DNA from: Argentina anserina
Lineage: Eukaryota > Streptophyta > Magnoliopsida > Rosales > Rosaceae
Length of the DNA: 64,000 bases
Direction of reading: 5' to 3'
Assembly: GCF_933775445.1 (NCBI RefSeq)
Contig: NC_065873.1
Location: forward strand, 20,398,001 to 20,462,000
Numbering within the stretch: position 1 is the stretch's first letter; each line of letters opens with the position of its first letter. Positions 36,002 to 47,900 of the stretch are shown piece by piece. Under the pieces are notes generated by a model that worked only from the letters and a program-made list of their open reading frames with translations, did not search any database and was not told the DNA's origin. A program made the translations under genes and the position numbers.

Positions 36002-37827
36002 TCAAATTGCTCTCTGGAAGAGTACTTTGTCAATGTGCTGGCTTATGATTTTAGGGTCACAGTAGGCCAAATAGTAGAAACTCCTCGCCACTGTGAAAAA
36101 GCTTTGCTTAATTAAGGATTCCACATCCGAAGATGTTATCACCAATTCCACAAGCTTTTGCATGTCTGATTCTATTGCCTGCGTTGTCAGGTTCATTTTC
36201 GTTCCGCAGGCCCCATTATCATTTACCTTAAACAAAACAAAACAAATTTGTCAATGAAACAAATTCATCATTTAGCCCTAACCTATCGTTACAGTACGTC
36301 GAAAGGAAAAAAAAATAGTCCTTATCAATGAAACATCTAACCTTGTGCTTTTGGTTTAGGCAAGAACGAAGTTGATTGCAAACTTTGTTAGTCAGCTTGA
36401 TAAGCTCGTCATGATCTGGATGAGTATTGGACAGCAACCCCCGAGTTAGTGAAATGCCAGCGGTTTGGTTTATTGTTTCTACTAGCAGCTCGGCTTCATC
36501 TTGGTGCCGTCCTCCTTTCTCTAGCCATTTCAGTAGACACTGTTCCCACTATATTTAATCGAAAAATTATGTCGAAAACACAAAACAATATTAGTGGAAC
36601 AATGAAATAGGAAGTTATAGTTATCTGGATCATGATCTAGAGGTTGCACTCGAATAAGAACTGTATATGCAATTATGCACTCACAGTTTGACGCAGAGAT
36701 TGGGATATATCTTGGCCATGTAGCACCATGGTGTCCAATGAGAGTTGGCTTAACGTCGCCAACAAAGCCCCCACAATTCCTTGCGCAGCAGTCTTGTTCT
36801 TATTCGACCTCCTATAAGGTACATGAACCACATGAAGATGATGATATATAAAACTCTTTACACAGCTATCTGCATGCAAATGCATTCGAGTCTGTGCTAG
36901 TCAGTTATATTATTACCTTGCAACTTCATACTCTCGCATATTGGAAAGGTTTTTGAACTCATCAACAAACGCCTTCTTATCTTGATGAGAAGGTTCCCCC
37001 TTAAAATTAGACTCGATTGTATCAACTAAGGAGGCCGTCTTAGCCCATGCGAGTCGTTCATTTGCCCTTTCAGGTTCAAAGATACTTGCTGCGGCAACAA
37101 AATAAGCCGTGAGGAGACTCTTTTTGCTTAATCCATAGTCTCCAAGTTTCCATTCTCCGTACCACCTGCATTACACATGAGATTGATATGAAATTAGTTT
37201 CATTATTCACTGGTTATATATAAACTGTGCATGGTTGAACTAGCTCAAAAAGAAAAAGAATAATTTGACCACTAAGGAATTGAGGTTTTGTTTGATTACT
37301 TTTGAAGGTTGTCCCATTCACTGAGATGTAGTGCTTGGCAATTGTTGAAGTCTACCTTTGCCAGTTCAAGATACAAATTATTGTTAACATAGGGCATACT
37401 GGAAGTGAGAGAACAAAGAACGAAACAAACAGTCGTTAGAATCAAAGTTTTAATAATAAGATTGCAAGAATAAATCATAAAGAGAAGCTGTCATGCACCA
37501 TTTTAATTATTACCTAAATTTATACATACAGTACTAGGTCCAAAACATTGGACAAGAGAAAGAATTATACACCATTAAAATTAGAGAAGAAATGAACAAA
37601 AATAATACCTGTAGAGAGTCTTGCCAATCCATACGTCATCTGCACCACCATACTGTTCGATATAGACTTTAGTCTCCAGTCGAGGTAAGCTCGCATACCA
37701 TGGAACGTCAAGTGCATATCCCACCTGATTTTCAATATTCAACACATTCTCGATCAGTTTAGAAACTAGCTCGCATATCTGATTTAATATGATCACTCTT
37801 AATTAGTTTTTGTTAATAGCAACTGTT

Positions 37828-37864
<37 letters not shown>

Positions 37865-40800
37865 GGCTTCTTGGCTGCGGAGGTCCGCACCAATGGATTT
37901 GGTGCGGATTTCCATTTTTGCACCACTTTCTGATCGAATTTCATCATTTTCACCGTTTAGTAACTAAATAATATTGTGTAGATTATTTTATAAAATTTAT
38001 GCTAATTTGATGATTGTTAAGGCCTTCAAAATCAAAAACCAAATAGATAAAATCGAATTTTGTCAAACATGAACCGTTCATATTTTATAAAAAAAAACAC
38101 AATTTGAAAGGCCTTAACGATTACCAACTTAGCTGAAATTTTACAGAAATGATATACACAATATACTATCTAGATAGTAGATGATATATCATAAAACGGT
38201 GCAAAAATGGAAATCCGCTCTAAAACTATTGGTGTAGACCTCCACACCTGAGAAAAAAAAAAATATATATATATATATATATACCTCTCCGGGCAAGTCC
38301 TTCATTATGATCCACTTGTCTAGAAGCTCATTTGAAGCTTGCTTCTCCCTAAGGAACTTTGTTGAAAACTCCTTAGCGTCATAGAGGATCTTCTCTCCCG
38401 GCAAGGCCACCTGACTTGCCCTATACAAGTTGTACATTCCAGTCACAGCCTGGTTTGATTGTCCGGCGGAGCCGAAAAACTCGTCCCCTTTCTTGAAATG
38501 CTTAAACACATCTGCACACCACCCATGTCACCGGCCAAATTTAATCAACTAAATCATAAATCTGATTGATTATATATTCCGTTCGCTAAAAAACAAAACA
38601 CCAAAAATGGGACAAATTAAGCTTTAACGTATTATGCTTATGAGTTATGACGTGTCGTAAAACAAACTCACCAGCTGACACTTTGAGCCCATGCAATCGG
38701 AGCAGTCTGAATCCCATCGCTGTGTCATCGATGTCCTGAACCTCTGAGTTTCTCGCCCAGCCAATCCCTTTCTCAGTCCAGAACCTTCATGATATCAAGG
38801 CCAAAAACTAATTAGAAAACTAGCTAATAGATACGGTTGTGAACAAAGTTGTCAGTAAATACTGTATATCCATACTTGGCTACGTAGTTCATACATTCCT
38901 TAATCTCCGGATCAAAGTATCTGTACAATCCCAACCTCTGCAACCGATCCACTGCCCAAATGTGTTCGAACAAATCGACTGGGTACACATTAGGGACTGG
39001 AAAGCAAGACAGAAAGAATATCAAGTCCCTTGCTGCAGTTTGGCTTAGACAATTGACATGCATGTACTAACTAAAACCAGCATACCTCCTCCATTGAACT
39101 TGCGGACTGCTCTTGACAGATAGGATATGCAGTTTTGGTCCTTGGTCTGCTGAGCCCCGTAGGCAGTGGACGCCGGAGAGAACAAGAACGAGCCGTCTTG
39201 GCATTGGAGTTTCAGAAGCTTTTCCCAGTCGAGACCTGCCATCCCTTCCATGCTATAAAGAAGGGTTGTGGGTACTCTGTGCAGTATGTCCTTGGGTATC
39301 CTGCTTCCACACCCACATGAGTTCATCATTATGCACGTACGGTTATAAAGACGGGGAAACCACATTATGCATAGTTGCTTGGATAAGCCGATAAGGTTTA
39401 CTGTTCAGACAACTTCAATGAGAAAAAAAATTACTTGGTTAGTTTTAGGTTTCTGCAATCATAGATCTTATGCAACACAGGAGAGTCGTCAGGAACTTCA
39501 AGGTTTAAGCTCCGAGCTATTTCCAAAACAGAGGGAAACGCAACCTCGAACCCTATAGTCATGTGTTCGATATTCTCGTCTTCCAGCTTGTTTAGGTTTT
39601 TCTTGAAAAACCTCATTCCTGTAGTATACGAGTAATTATCAGAATTTTCTTAAGTATTTCGAAGTATATATGTGGTATTTTAAATTATTAATATCACAAC
39701 AAATTTAGTATCATTATGGTAAATAGCGTGTTGTTTTGGATAATTCTAGTTCTAATAGGTGTAATTACTAAGCCTATAATATTTTACATGATTATGAACA
39801 AATAATTGTTATTGTGGTAAATTTATTTAGTTATTTGTAAATATAAAAAACACATATTATAACTTTATTTTCAATATTGTAAATTTAGTTCAATACCATT
39901 ATAATTTTATTTTTTTTAAGTTATAATTAAGAGTAAGATATATCTAAGTATTGTTGAAGACCCAGCAATAATCAACTTGATTAATAATTAAATATTATGG
40001 CCTCGGCCTTAAAGAAGATGACAAAAGAATTTGGCAGTGGAAATACTTGCATCAATCCCGGGATTCCCGGCCTTACCTTTGTCGCATTTGTCGGGGTGGA
40101 GATTCCACGATTTCAAAGCAACGACGCAGGCGAGGGTGCTAATGATTCGATCGTGGGCGGAGTAGAAGTCCTCGAAACCCCAAGAGCCATCTTCGAGCTG
40201 GTTGTAGGCAATCCATTCGAGGCTGGAAGGGAACTGCGGGGAACCACTACTATTGACGTCTTCGACCAAAGCAACCCAGGCGGTGTCGTACGCTGATACG
40301 CTGATCTCCCCGTCCTCCATAGAAGACAGCATGGACTTGATGGATTCCACATGCTCCTTGATGATCTCGGTTGTTGCAGAGTCGTCGTCCTAAATTAAAG
40401 AAGAAAGAAAATAATAATAATAATAATAAATTAAAATGCATCAGATCAAATATGGACTGAATCAACAAAACTTACAAAATTTAAATTGTATCTTAGAGTA
40501 CGTAATTAATCAATTAAGGACCTTGATAGGAGGAGCCTCTTCATCTTGTTGTGTGTCATCCCCCAGAATCGAAGGATTCTTATGCCACTTATTAATCACT
40601 GGTTGAAAGACGTCTGGACAAAGATTGGAGTGTGAAAATTTATTTGATACATATGGTATCCGTAGGCAAGATTTTACCTGATCTGAGGAAAAGGTGGAAA
40701 GGAAAGGAATCAAATACTTACCTCGAGTGCGAGATTTGGAAACCGCATTGCAGATTGAAGGAAGAACCCTTCTGTCTTCAGCTCCGAACAACCAAAGGTC

Positions 40801-43800
40801 TGTTAACAATGGTAAAGATTGGTATATGACAATTTAGCTTTATTTTTATTAGACGTTAACTTAGGTTAGGTAACATCACTAACATGTTTACTTGGGTGAT
40901 ATAACATGTTTACTAGCTAGGTGTAATAATTTATTATTAGTCGTTATTGGTGTTAGTAATTTATTCCGTTGTTGAAGGTTAATAATTTATTATTAAACAT
41001 TATTGTGGATCTGTAATTTATTTTAAGGATTAGTGTTTGTTGGCGGAGTCCGGCGAAGTTTTAATAAAGTGTTATCTCTCATCAACCTTTTTTTTTAGTG
41101 TTTAGATAGATAAGGCTATAATAGTCTTAAAATTATTCAAAACTATAGTTGTTGTACTTTTGGTCAAATAATATTATACTCTTAGAGTGAATTGTTACAT
41201 TGTGAATTGTTCCATTCAAATAGGCAATAAGGGAGCCAAATTAGTATTAAATGGTCATTTTTCGAGGAATTTTACAGTCCTCTCAGGGAACCGTGTGGCA
41301 ATGTCTAGTGACACTCCCTTCCAATCACCATTTGACACTTATGATTTAATTTTTTAAAAAAATCATATTTAAGCTATTTTATCAAAAACTATCTTGAGTT
41401 TCTTTTTAAAATCTTACACCCCACAGTCTCACACTCTAATATCCTAAACTCTAAAACATTATACCCTATATCCTAAACTCTAAACTCTTAACCCAAAATT
41501 TTAGTTCAAAATTATCAATACCCATGAAAGTCATTTCACAAATAATAAAAATGTGTAAAAATTATAATTTTGGTGTAATAAATCTATGTGTCAAAATATA
41601 ACAGTTGAGGAGGATTACTAGACATTACCACATGGTTCTCCGGGATCACTGAAATTTGTTGTCATTTTTTCTAAAGACAATTTATTATGTAAAAAGTTAC
41701 ACTAGTGCCCAACTCAATAAATCACCAAAACAATATTACATGTATAAATGACTGCACCATTAATATTTTATGTAATATGTCGACTTTATTACATATTAGG
41801 GGTGGCACTTAAGACTGAAAAACCGAAAATCGAACCGAAAAAACTGGATCGAAATCGGAAAAAAACCGAACCAAACACGAGAAAAACCAAACCGAACCGA
41901 ATTAATCGGTTTGATTTCCGGTTTGGGCACATAAGAAACCGAACCGAACCGAAAAACCAAACTATTCATAAAATAATGTCGTTTTAAGTCTATCTTACCG
42001 AATATTTGATTTGATTAATGTGATTTTAGGTTTATATTATATATAATTATATGTTTCTCTTTTGTAGTGTTATATATGTATATATAATCATCTATGTTTA
42101 TATGTATGCCCATATATGTATGTTTCAAATAAGTTTGCTAAAACAAACATATATATACATATATATATATATACAAGCGGATATGTAATTACTAAATCCG
42201 CCTCAATATGAAGCAGCTATATGAAGGAAACTTCTCGGGATCGATCGACACTAGTCGATATGATTGATATATATATATATAGTGACCTTGTAAAAATTTC
42301 ATCATATTCGGACCTTATTTAACCGTCGGAATTTCCGGTAAACCGAAATCAATACTAATATGTCATAAGGGAAGACACATTACCAAAATACGAACACCAA
42401 AAGTCGTTTGCATATCTGAAATCACCTAATTTTTGTCATCAATTGTATGCGGTCGCACCAAAGAAACCAATTTGGCAAAGCCCCGGTCAATGAGGATTTT
42501 AATATGTCAAAACGCCTCTTTTTTAGTTGACCGTTGGTATGAACGGTCAAATTATGTCCAAAACGGACGAAATTTTTACGGGGTCCCTAAATATATATAC
42601 AGATCACATCTGCTGGTGTCGATTGATCATATTTTGAACTAGAGTGGCGATCTCCTAAGTGTCAACTAATGTATCATAACCTTTATATTAGGTTTAAAAT
42701 AAAACTATCGCATTATGAAGCGGCTATATGAAGGAAACTTCTCGGAATTGATCGACAGCATCCGATATGATCGGTATATATATTTAGTGATCATTTTCAA
42801 ATTTCATCCAATTCGGACCTCGTTTAACCTTATGAATTTCTGGTAAATCAAAAACAACACTAATATACCCTAAGGGAGGACCCATTACCAAGATGCGAAT
42901 GAGAAAAGTTGTTTACATATTTGAAATCACATAATGTTTGTCATCGATCGTGCGTGGTCGAAACAAGGAAACTCATTTGGCAATGCCCCGGTCAATGAGG
43001 TTTTATTATGTGAAAATGCCTTTTTTTTTGTTAATCGTTAGTACGGACGGTCAAACTATGTTCAAAATGGATGAAATTTTCACATGGTCCCTAAATATAT
43101 ATGTCGATCACATCTATTAGTGTCGATCGACAATATTTTAAAACTAGAATTAAAAAAATATAAAAAAGAATTAAAAAACGGAAAAAAAAAACGAACCGAA
43201 CCGTTCAGTTCGGTTTTTAGTTTGACTTGTTGGAGAACCGTGAACCGAACTAAACCGAACCGAAGTTCAATTTCAATTCGGTTTCTGGTTTGAGCCCAAA
43301 ACCAAACCGTTTAAACCGAATGCCACCCCTATTACATAGGGGCTGGATTTTGGGAATATGAGCACTTTAATTAGTGTCTTTATTTTCCCTCTTTTTTGCA
43401 TTGTGCACTCTATACTGAGTTTAATAATAATTATTATTATTACTAATTTATTGATATATATATATATATTTACAGTTTCCCGTCTCAGTCATATATTAAT
43501 GCGAGCACATTAAGTTGAACAATTTTAAATGCAAGTTTAGAAAGAGTTTTTTAATTAGATATTGTAAAGACTACCTTGGTGATGCAGACGAATTGTGACA
43601 AGTTTATGAAGGATTGTTTGAATTAATATTTCGGGAAAGTAATATACACTAGTACAGACGATGAAGATTGCTTTGCAAAAAATTCAATGTATAAAATCTC
43701 TTAAGACTATTTTCACCAATATAGACGAACCAGTATATTTGGTTAGTAGTGTGAACAATGAGGAAAACTTTTTTACTATTGATTTCTGTGCCCGGTTTGG

Positions 43801-43955
43801 TCTATTTTTCTGGCTACGCTATTAAGAGTGATAGATTCAATTATCAAAATGGGGAGAGACTTACCAGGTACATGTCTAGGTTGATCGTAGTTGGAGGAGG
43901 GAGAAACAGAAGGTGGGAGAGAGAGAAAGAGGTGGTGGGTGGAATGAGAAGACAT
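36002..43955 (-). CDS. CPS: Copalyl diphosphate synthase-type class II diterpene cyclase, 15 exons
   Basis: Exons in transcript order: 43865-43955, 40722-40799, 40522-40613, 40077-40389, 39435-39618, 39086-39300, 38876-38996, 38672-38784, 38285-38511, 37609-37724, 37300-37398, 36917-37165, 36685-36811, 36342-36548, 36002-36226. All introns are GT-AG, every phase matches, and the total is 2457 nt (818 residues), the usual length. Residues 1 to about 60 are Ser- and basic-rich, a likely plastid transit peptide. Landmarks are SAYDTAW (119-125), LEDGSWG, PNV (Asn327) and the catalytic acid motif DIDD (382-385); no class I DDxxD is seen. The family protonates geranylgeranyl diphosphate to a bicyclic diphosphate such as ent-CPP, the gibberellin precursor. 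Odd point: the catalytic His of the LHS motif is Tyr268 (LYS). His336, matching the Mg-sensitive His of gibberellin-type enzymes, is kept. The product is therefore uncertain. Confidence 0.9.
37865..38252. mobile_element. Foldback MITE between TA tracts, in CPS intron 9
   Basis: The left end has AGGTCCGCACCAATGG and GCGGATTTCCATTTTTGCAC; the right end carries the inverted counterparts GTGCAAAAATGGAAATCCGC and TTGGTGTAGACCTCC. The arms continue inward (TTAAGGCCTT pairs with its reverse). It lies between (TA)n runs at 37843-37864 and 38262-38282 and has no ORF. TA-tract targeting resembles the Micron MITEs of rice. Confidence 0.7.
41797..43331. mobile_element. Non-autonomous hAT element in CPS intron 1
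   Basis: The ends are TAGGGGTGGCA and TGCCACCCCTA, with flanks TTACATAT (41789-41796) and TTACATAG (43332-43339), an 8-bp duplication with one mismatch. Both arms are rich in AACCGAAC words. The centre holds two copies of the 503-507 bp tandem repeat also seen at 19801-20768. No transposase. Confidence 0.8.
42210..43140 (-). repeat. 507-bp tandem repeat inside the hAT element
   Basis: Units start at GAAGC(A/G)GCTATATGAAGG (42210 and 42717). They are reverse complements of the units at 19801 and 20304. Confidence 0.8.
43865..43955 (-). other. CPS: Exon 1 of the CPS gene (transit peptide)
   Basis: It encodes 30 residues from the ATG at 43953-43955 (MSSHSTHHLF ... PRHVP) plus one base, then a GTAAGT donor. 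The start has A at -3. The single leftover G joins AC of exon 2 to give Asp and continues into LWLFGAEDRR. No in-frame ATG exists at the 5' end of exon 2 (frame open only back to a TAA at 40834-40836), so this distant exon is needed to start the protein. Confidence 0.75.
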
Positions 43956-44224
43956 GATGATTATGTTGGTGTGTGGGCGGAGTGTGTTGTTTAATTTGGG
44001 TGTAGAGAGTAGAGGAAGCAGGTCAGCCTCAGAGTAGGCCGGTGGTGGTGGTGGCCGGGATTAGAGGAGATCGAGCCTAGCTTGAGAGAGAGAGAGAGAG
44101 AGAGGGGGGGGGGAATGAAATGAAATGAATTGAGAGATACGGGAAATGTTGGAAGAGGCTTTTAGGAGTACAGGGAAGGAAGCAAACAGACAGAAACGAC
44201 TTCCCAAGAGATTCCCGCTAATAG

Positions 44225-44420
44225 GTGCATGGTATCTATCTCTTCAACACACTCAGACTTCCTTTGTATATACCCTCAGTATGGCACTCCGGTTCTTTTC
44301 CTTCTTTTTTTTTTTTATAGAGAAAGACGTTCCGGTCCCTTTTCCAAATTCGTAGATTCTTTCTAGCCTCTCATGCATTAGGTGCATGGCATCATATCTC
44401 TTCAACACACTTCCTCTCTG
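44225..44420. repeat. Duplicated CPS-upstream segment (second copy 52147-52262)
   Basis: About 120 bp (44265-44385) recur at 52147-52262, both starting ATATACCCTCAGTA and ending TCTCATGCATTA. A shorter internal duplication (GGTGCATGG...CTCTTCAACACAC) occurs at 44224 and 44379. Confidence 0.75.
44262..44276 (-). promoter_or_regulatory. Possible TATA box of the CPS gene
   Basis: On the minus strand GGGTATATACAAAGG lies about 310 bp upstream of the ATG. Between them is a (CT)n/C-rich tract (44084-44108, read as GA/G on the plus strand), common in plant 5' UTRs. The transcription start is not demonstrated. Confidence 0.3.
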
Positions 44421-44568
44421 TATACTAATGACTAAAATATCGAGAAAATTGAATTTTTGACCTTTTAAAAAATGGATATCTCTTTCACTATTGATTTTTG
44501 TAAAATTCGATAAAGATATTTAAAATATTTTGAAATTATTAACAAGCACTTATATATAATTATGTACA

Positions 44569-44753
44569 TGATGCAAGATGAAATAATTATGTATTATTAA
44601 ATTATATGGTGGCCTATATATAAGCATTTATAAAACCACAATCTCGTAGGATTCGGAGTCCTAATATATTACGGAGATACTAATCTATCTCATAACAGGA
44701 AACCTATTAGGCTAAGACACACATAAGGGTAGAATAATCATTCTCCCGGAACA
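44569..44753 (-). repeat. 3' LTR (185 bp) of the minus-strand Copia element
   Basis: In element sense it runs TGTTCCGGGAG ... to TTGCATCA. TATATATAGG around 44613-44622 may be its TATA box. At 185 bp this LTR is very short for Copia. Confidence 0.85.
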
Positions 44754-44940
44754 CTCCCCCTTGTGTCGCATGCCTAGGTTGCATGGTGCACATATCATTG
44801 CCTCGGTAAAAACCTTGTCAAGCAAAACAAAAACCTCTTGGGTAAAACAAAAGCTTGATCGAAGGAAAAAAGAGCACAACGCACCAACTACTTAAGGATC
44901 TTAACATGTGATGTAGACTCCCCCTGAAGTCTACCAAACT

Positions 44941-47900
44941 CTAGTGTTCCGATAAACGACGCATGCCAATGCTCTTCACATGTTTCACAAAAGTAGATTT
45001 AGGCAAAGACTTGGTGAACAAATCCGCAACATTGGATTCTGAACTCACTTGATTGATCTGAACATTCAAGAACTTCTGTTGTTGAACGTTGTAGAAGAAC
45101 TTAGGCGAAATATGCTTGGTGTTGTCTCCCTTGATGAAACCTAACTTTGTCTGCTCTATGCAAGAAGCATTATCTTCATAAATGCACGTAGGTTGATCAG
45201 TTGTAGAGACTAATCCACAAGAATCATGAATATGGCGAACAAGTGATCGTAGCCAAACACATTCTTTAACTGCTTCATGGAGAGCGATGATCTCCGCGTG
45301 ATTCGAAGAAATAGCAACAAGAGTTTGCTTTGTGGATCTCCAAGATATCGCTGTATTCCCAATGGTGAACACATAACCGGTTTGAGAACGAGCCTTGTGA
45401 AGGTCAAAGAGGTACCTTGCGTCGGCATAACCAACTAACAAGTTGTTTGGAGTCTTTGCATCGGGAGAAAGAGCTGCACGGGACCGGTTGCTGCTCTCGG
45501 CACCGCGCACGGTCTCCACGCCATGGCGGCTGGCGGCGTCGCTGCGGCGTACAGCGGCAAGGCCGGGGTCGGCGACGTCAGTGGTGTGGGGAGATACCGT
45601 GGCGGTGTTCTCTCTGCAATAGGGGTAGAAAAATCCCATGTCAAGGGAACCTTTCAAGTATCGAAACAAATGCTTGATTCCATTCCAATGACGTAGCATA
45701 GGCGCGGAGCTAAATCTAGCTAATAAGATCACTGCGAAAGATATGTCCGGTCTAGTACATTGAGCAAGATACAATAGTGCCCCAATCGCACTAAGGTATG
45801 GAACTTCAAGACCAAGAACTTCTTCATCATCCTCTTTAGGACGGAAGGGATCCTTCTTGATATCTAGACTTCGGACGACCATGGGAGTAGACAATGGACT
45901 GCATAGATCCATATTGAAACGTCGAAGCATCTTCTGCGTGTAATTTGACTGATGCACTAAGATGTCATCGGCCCTATGCACAAGCTCAAGGCCGAGACAG
46001 AATTTCGTCCTCCCTAGGTCTTTCATCTCAAATTCCGACTTCAAATAAGACACGGTCTCTTCAATCTCATCAAGAGTACCGATTATGTTTATGTCATCAA
46101 CGTAGACCGCAACGATGACGAATCCGGAATTTGTCTTTCGTATGAACACGCATGGGCATAGTTCATCATTCTTGTAACCCCTTCTCACCAAGTATTGATG
46201 CAACCGATTGTACCACATTCTTCCGGATTGCTTTAACCCGTACAATGAACGACGTAGTCTGACTGCATGAGCACTCCGTGGTCTGGAGGCACTTGATGGA
46301 GGTAAAGGTAGTCCCTCTGGAGCTTTCATGTATATCTCTGCGTCAAGATCCCAATAGAGATAAGCTGTGACCACATCCATAAGCTGCATGTTTAGTCTTT
46401 CGGACACTACCAGACTAATAAGGTAGCGGAAGGTAATGATGTCCATAACAGGAGAATAAGTCTCTTCATAGTCAATACCAGGTCGTTGTGAGAATCCTTG
46501 CGCCACGAGTCTTGCCTTATACCGCACAATATCGTTCATCTCATTACGCTTACGAACGAAGACCCATTTATGTCCAACAGGTTTGACATCTCTTGGAGTC
46601 AATTCAACCTTTCCGAAGACTTCTCGCTTCGCTAATGAGTCAAGTTCTACCTGGATTGCTTCCTTCCACTTCGGCCAATCTGCTCTGCGTTCGCATTCAG
46701 CTACAGAGCAAGGTTCAACGTCGTCTTCAGATATGATCTCATGTGCGACAGAATAAGCGAAAACGTCATCAATGCATGTAGTGGCTCGGTTTCGAACCGA
46801 CTGCTCACTTGTGTAGTTCACTGAGATTTCGTTGTTCTCTGGAATCAAACAAGGTTCCATAGCGTCCCACGGTAACACTTGAGTTGATTCATGGACATAG
46901 CTGTAATCAGAGACAACTTCATACGATGGTGATTCATCGTTGATGACGCGCTGTGCCTTAGTCATTCGTTTCTTTCTAGGTTTTGAATCCCTAGAGTTTA
47001 TCGGTCTCCCCCTTTTTCTTTGAGGAGCCGAGGCCGAAGCTGCTCCATGCCGGGCCATCTCGGCATCGTCGCCACAAGGGGCGCCGACAACACCACGGCG
47101 TACGGTGGTGCCGCCGCCGGCCTCCGTCCCACTGTCAGGGGCGGTGCCAACGTTGCTAGGTCCAGGAGCTTGTTTTCCACGCCCGTATTTCGGGACATCC
47201 AACCGTGCCGGTATGTTCGCAGCGGGTATGTTTGATCTCGTCACTTTAGCAATATCTACAAAGCCGTCGGGCATCGAATCCGCGACTTTCTGGAGGTCAA
47301 TAATGCGTTGCACTTCTAACTCGCTTTGAGCAGTGCGGGGATCATAATGAGACATAGTGGGGACACACCACGTCAATTTCTGACGTTCATTTGGAATGAT
47401 AACATTCCCATCTCCCCCTAACGACGGGAAGCATGTCTCATCAAAGTGACAATCTGCAAATCTTGCAGTAAAGAGATCTCCGGTGGTTGGTTCTAAGTAG
47501 CGGACAATCATTGGGGAATTATAGCCAACATAGATACCTAATCGTCTCTGAGGACCCATCTTAGTACGCAGCGGAGGCGTAATAGGCACATAAACGGCGC
47601 AACCAAAGATGCGTAAGTGTGAAATATTGGGTTCGTAACCAGTTACCATCTGGTACGCACTAAATGCTTGGTTAGCCGCGGGTCGGAAACGAATAAGTGT
47701 CGCTGCATGCAACACTGCATATCCCCACGCAGAGACCGGCAGGTTAGTACCCATAACCATTGCCCGAGCAACAAGCTGAATAAGTTTGATGGTAGCCTCT
47801 GCTAGACCGTTCTGTGAATGAACATGAGGAACGGGATGTTCAACTTCGATCCCAATAGACATGCAGTAATCATCAAAAGTTTTGGAGGTGAATTCTCCAG

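Noticed and set aside
40009..40350. CPS as a truncated pseudogene starting at an internal Met
   Set aside because: Exons 1-3 upstream join in phase to give a full 818-residue protein with a transit peptide.
36002..43955. A diterpene biosynthetic gene cluster
   Set aside because: Only the class II cyclase is present; no class I synthase, P450 or other pathway gene occurs in the window.
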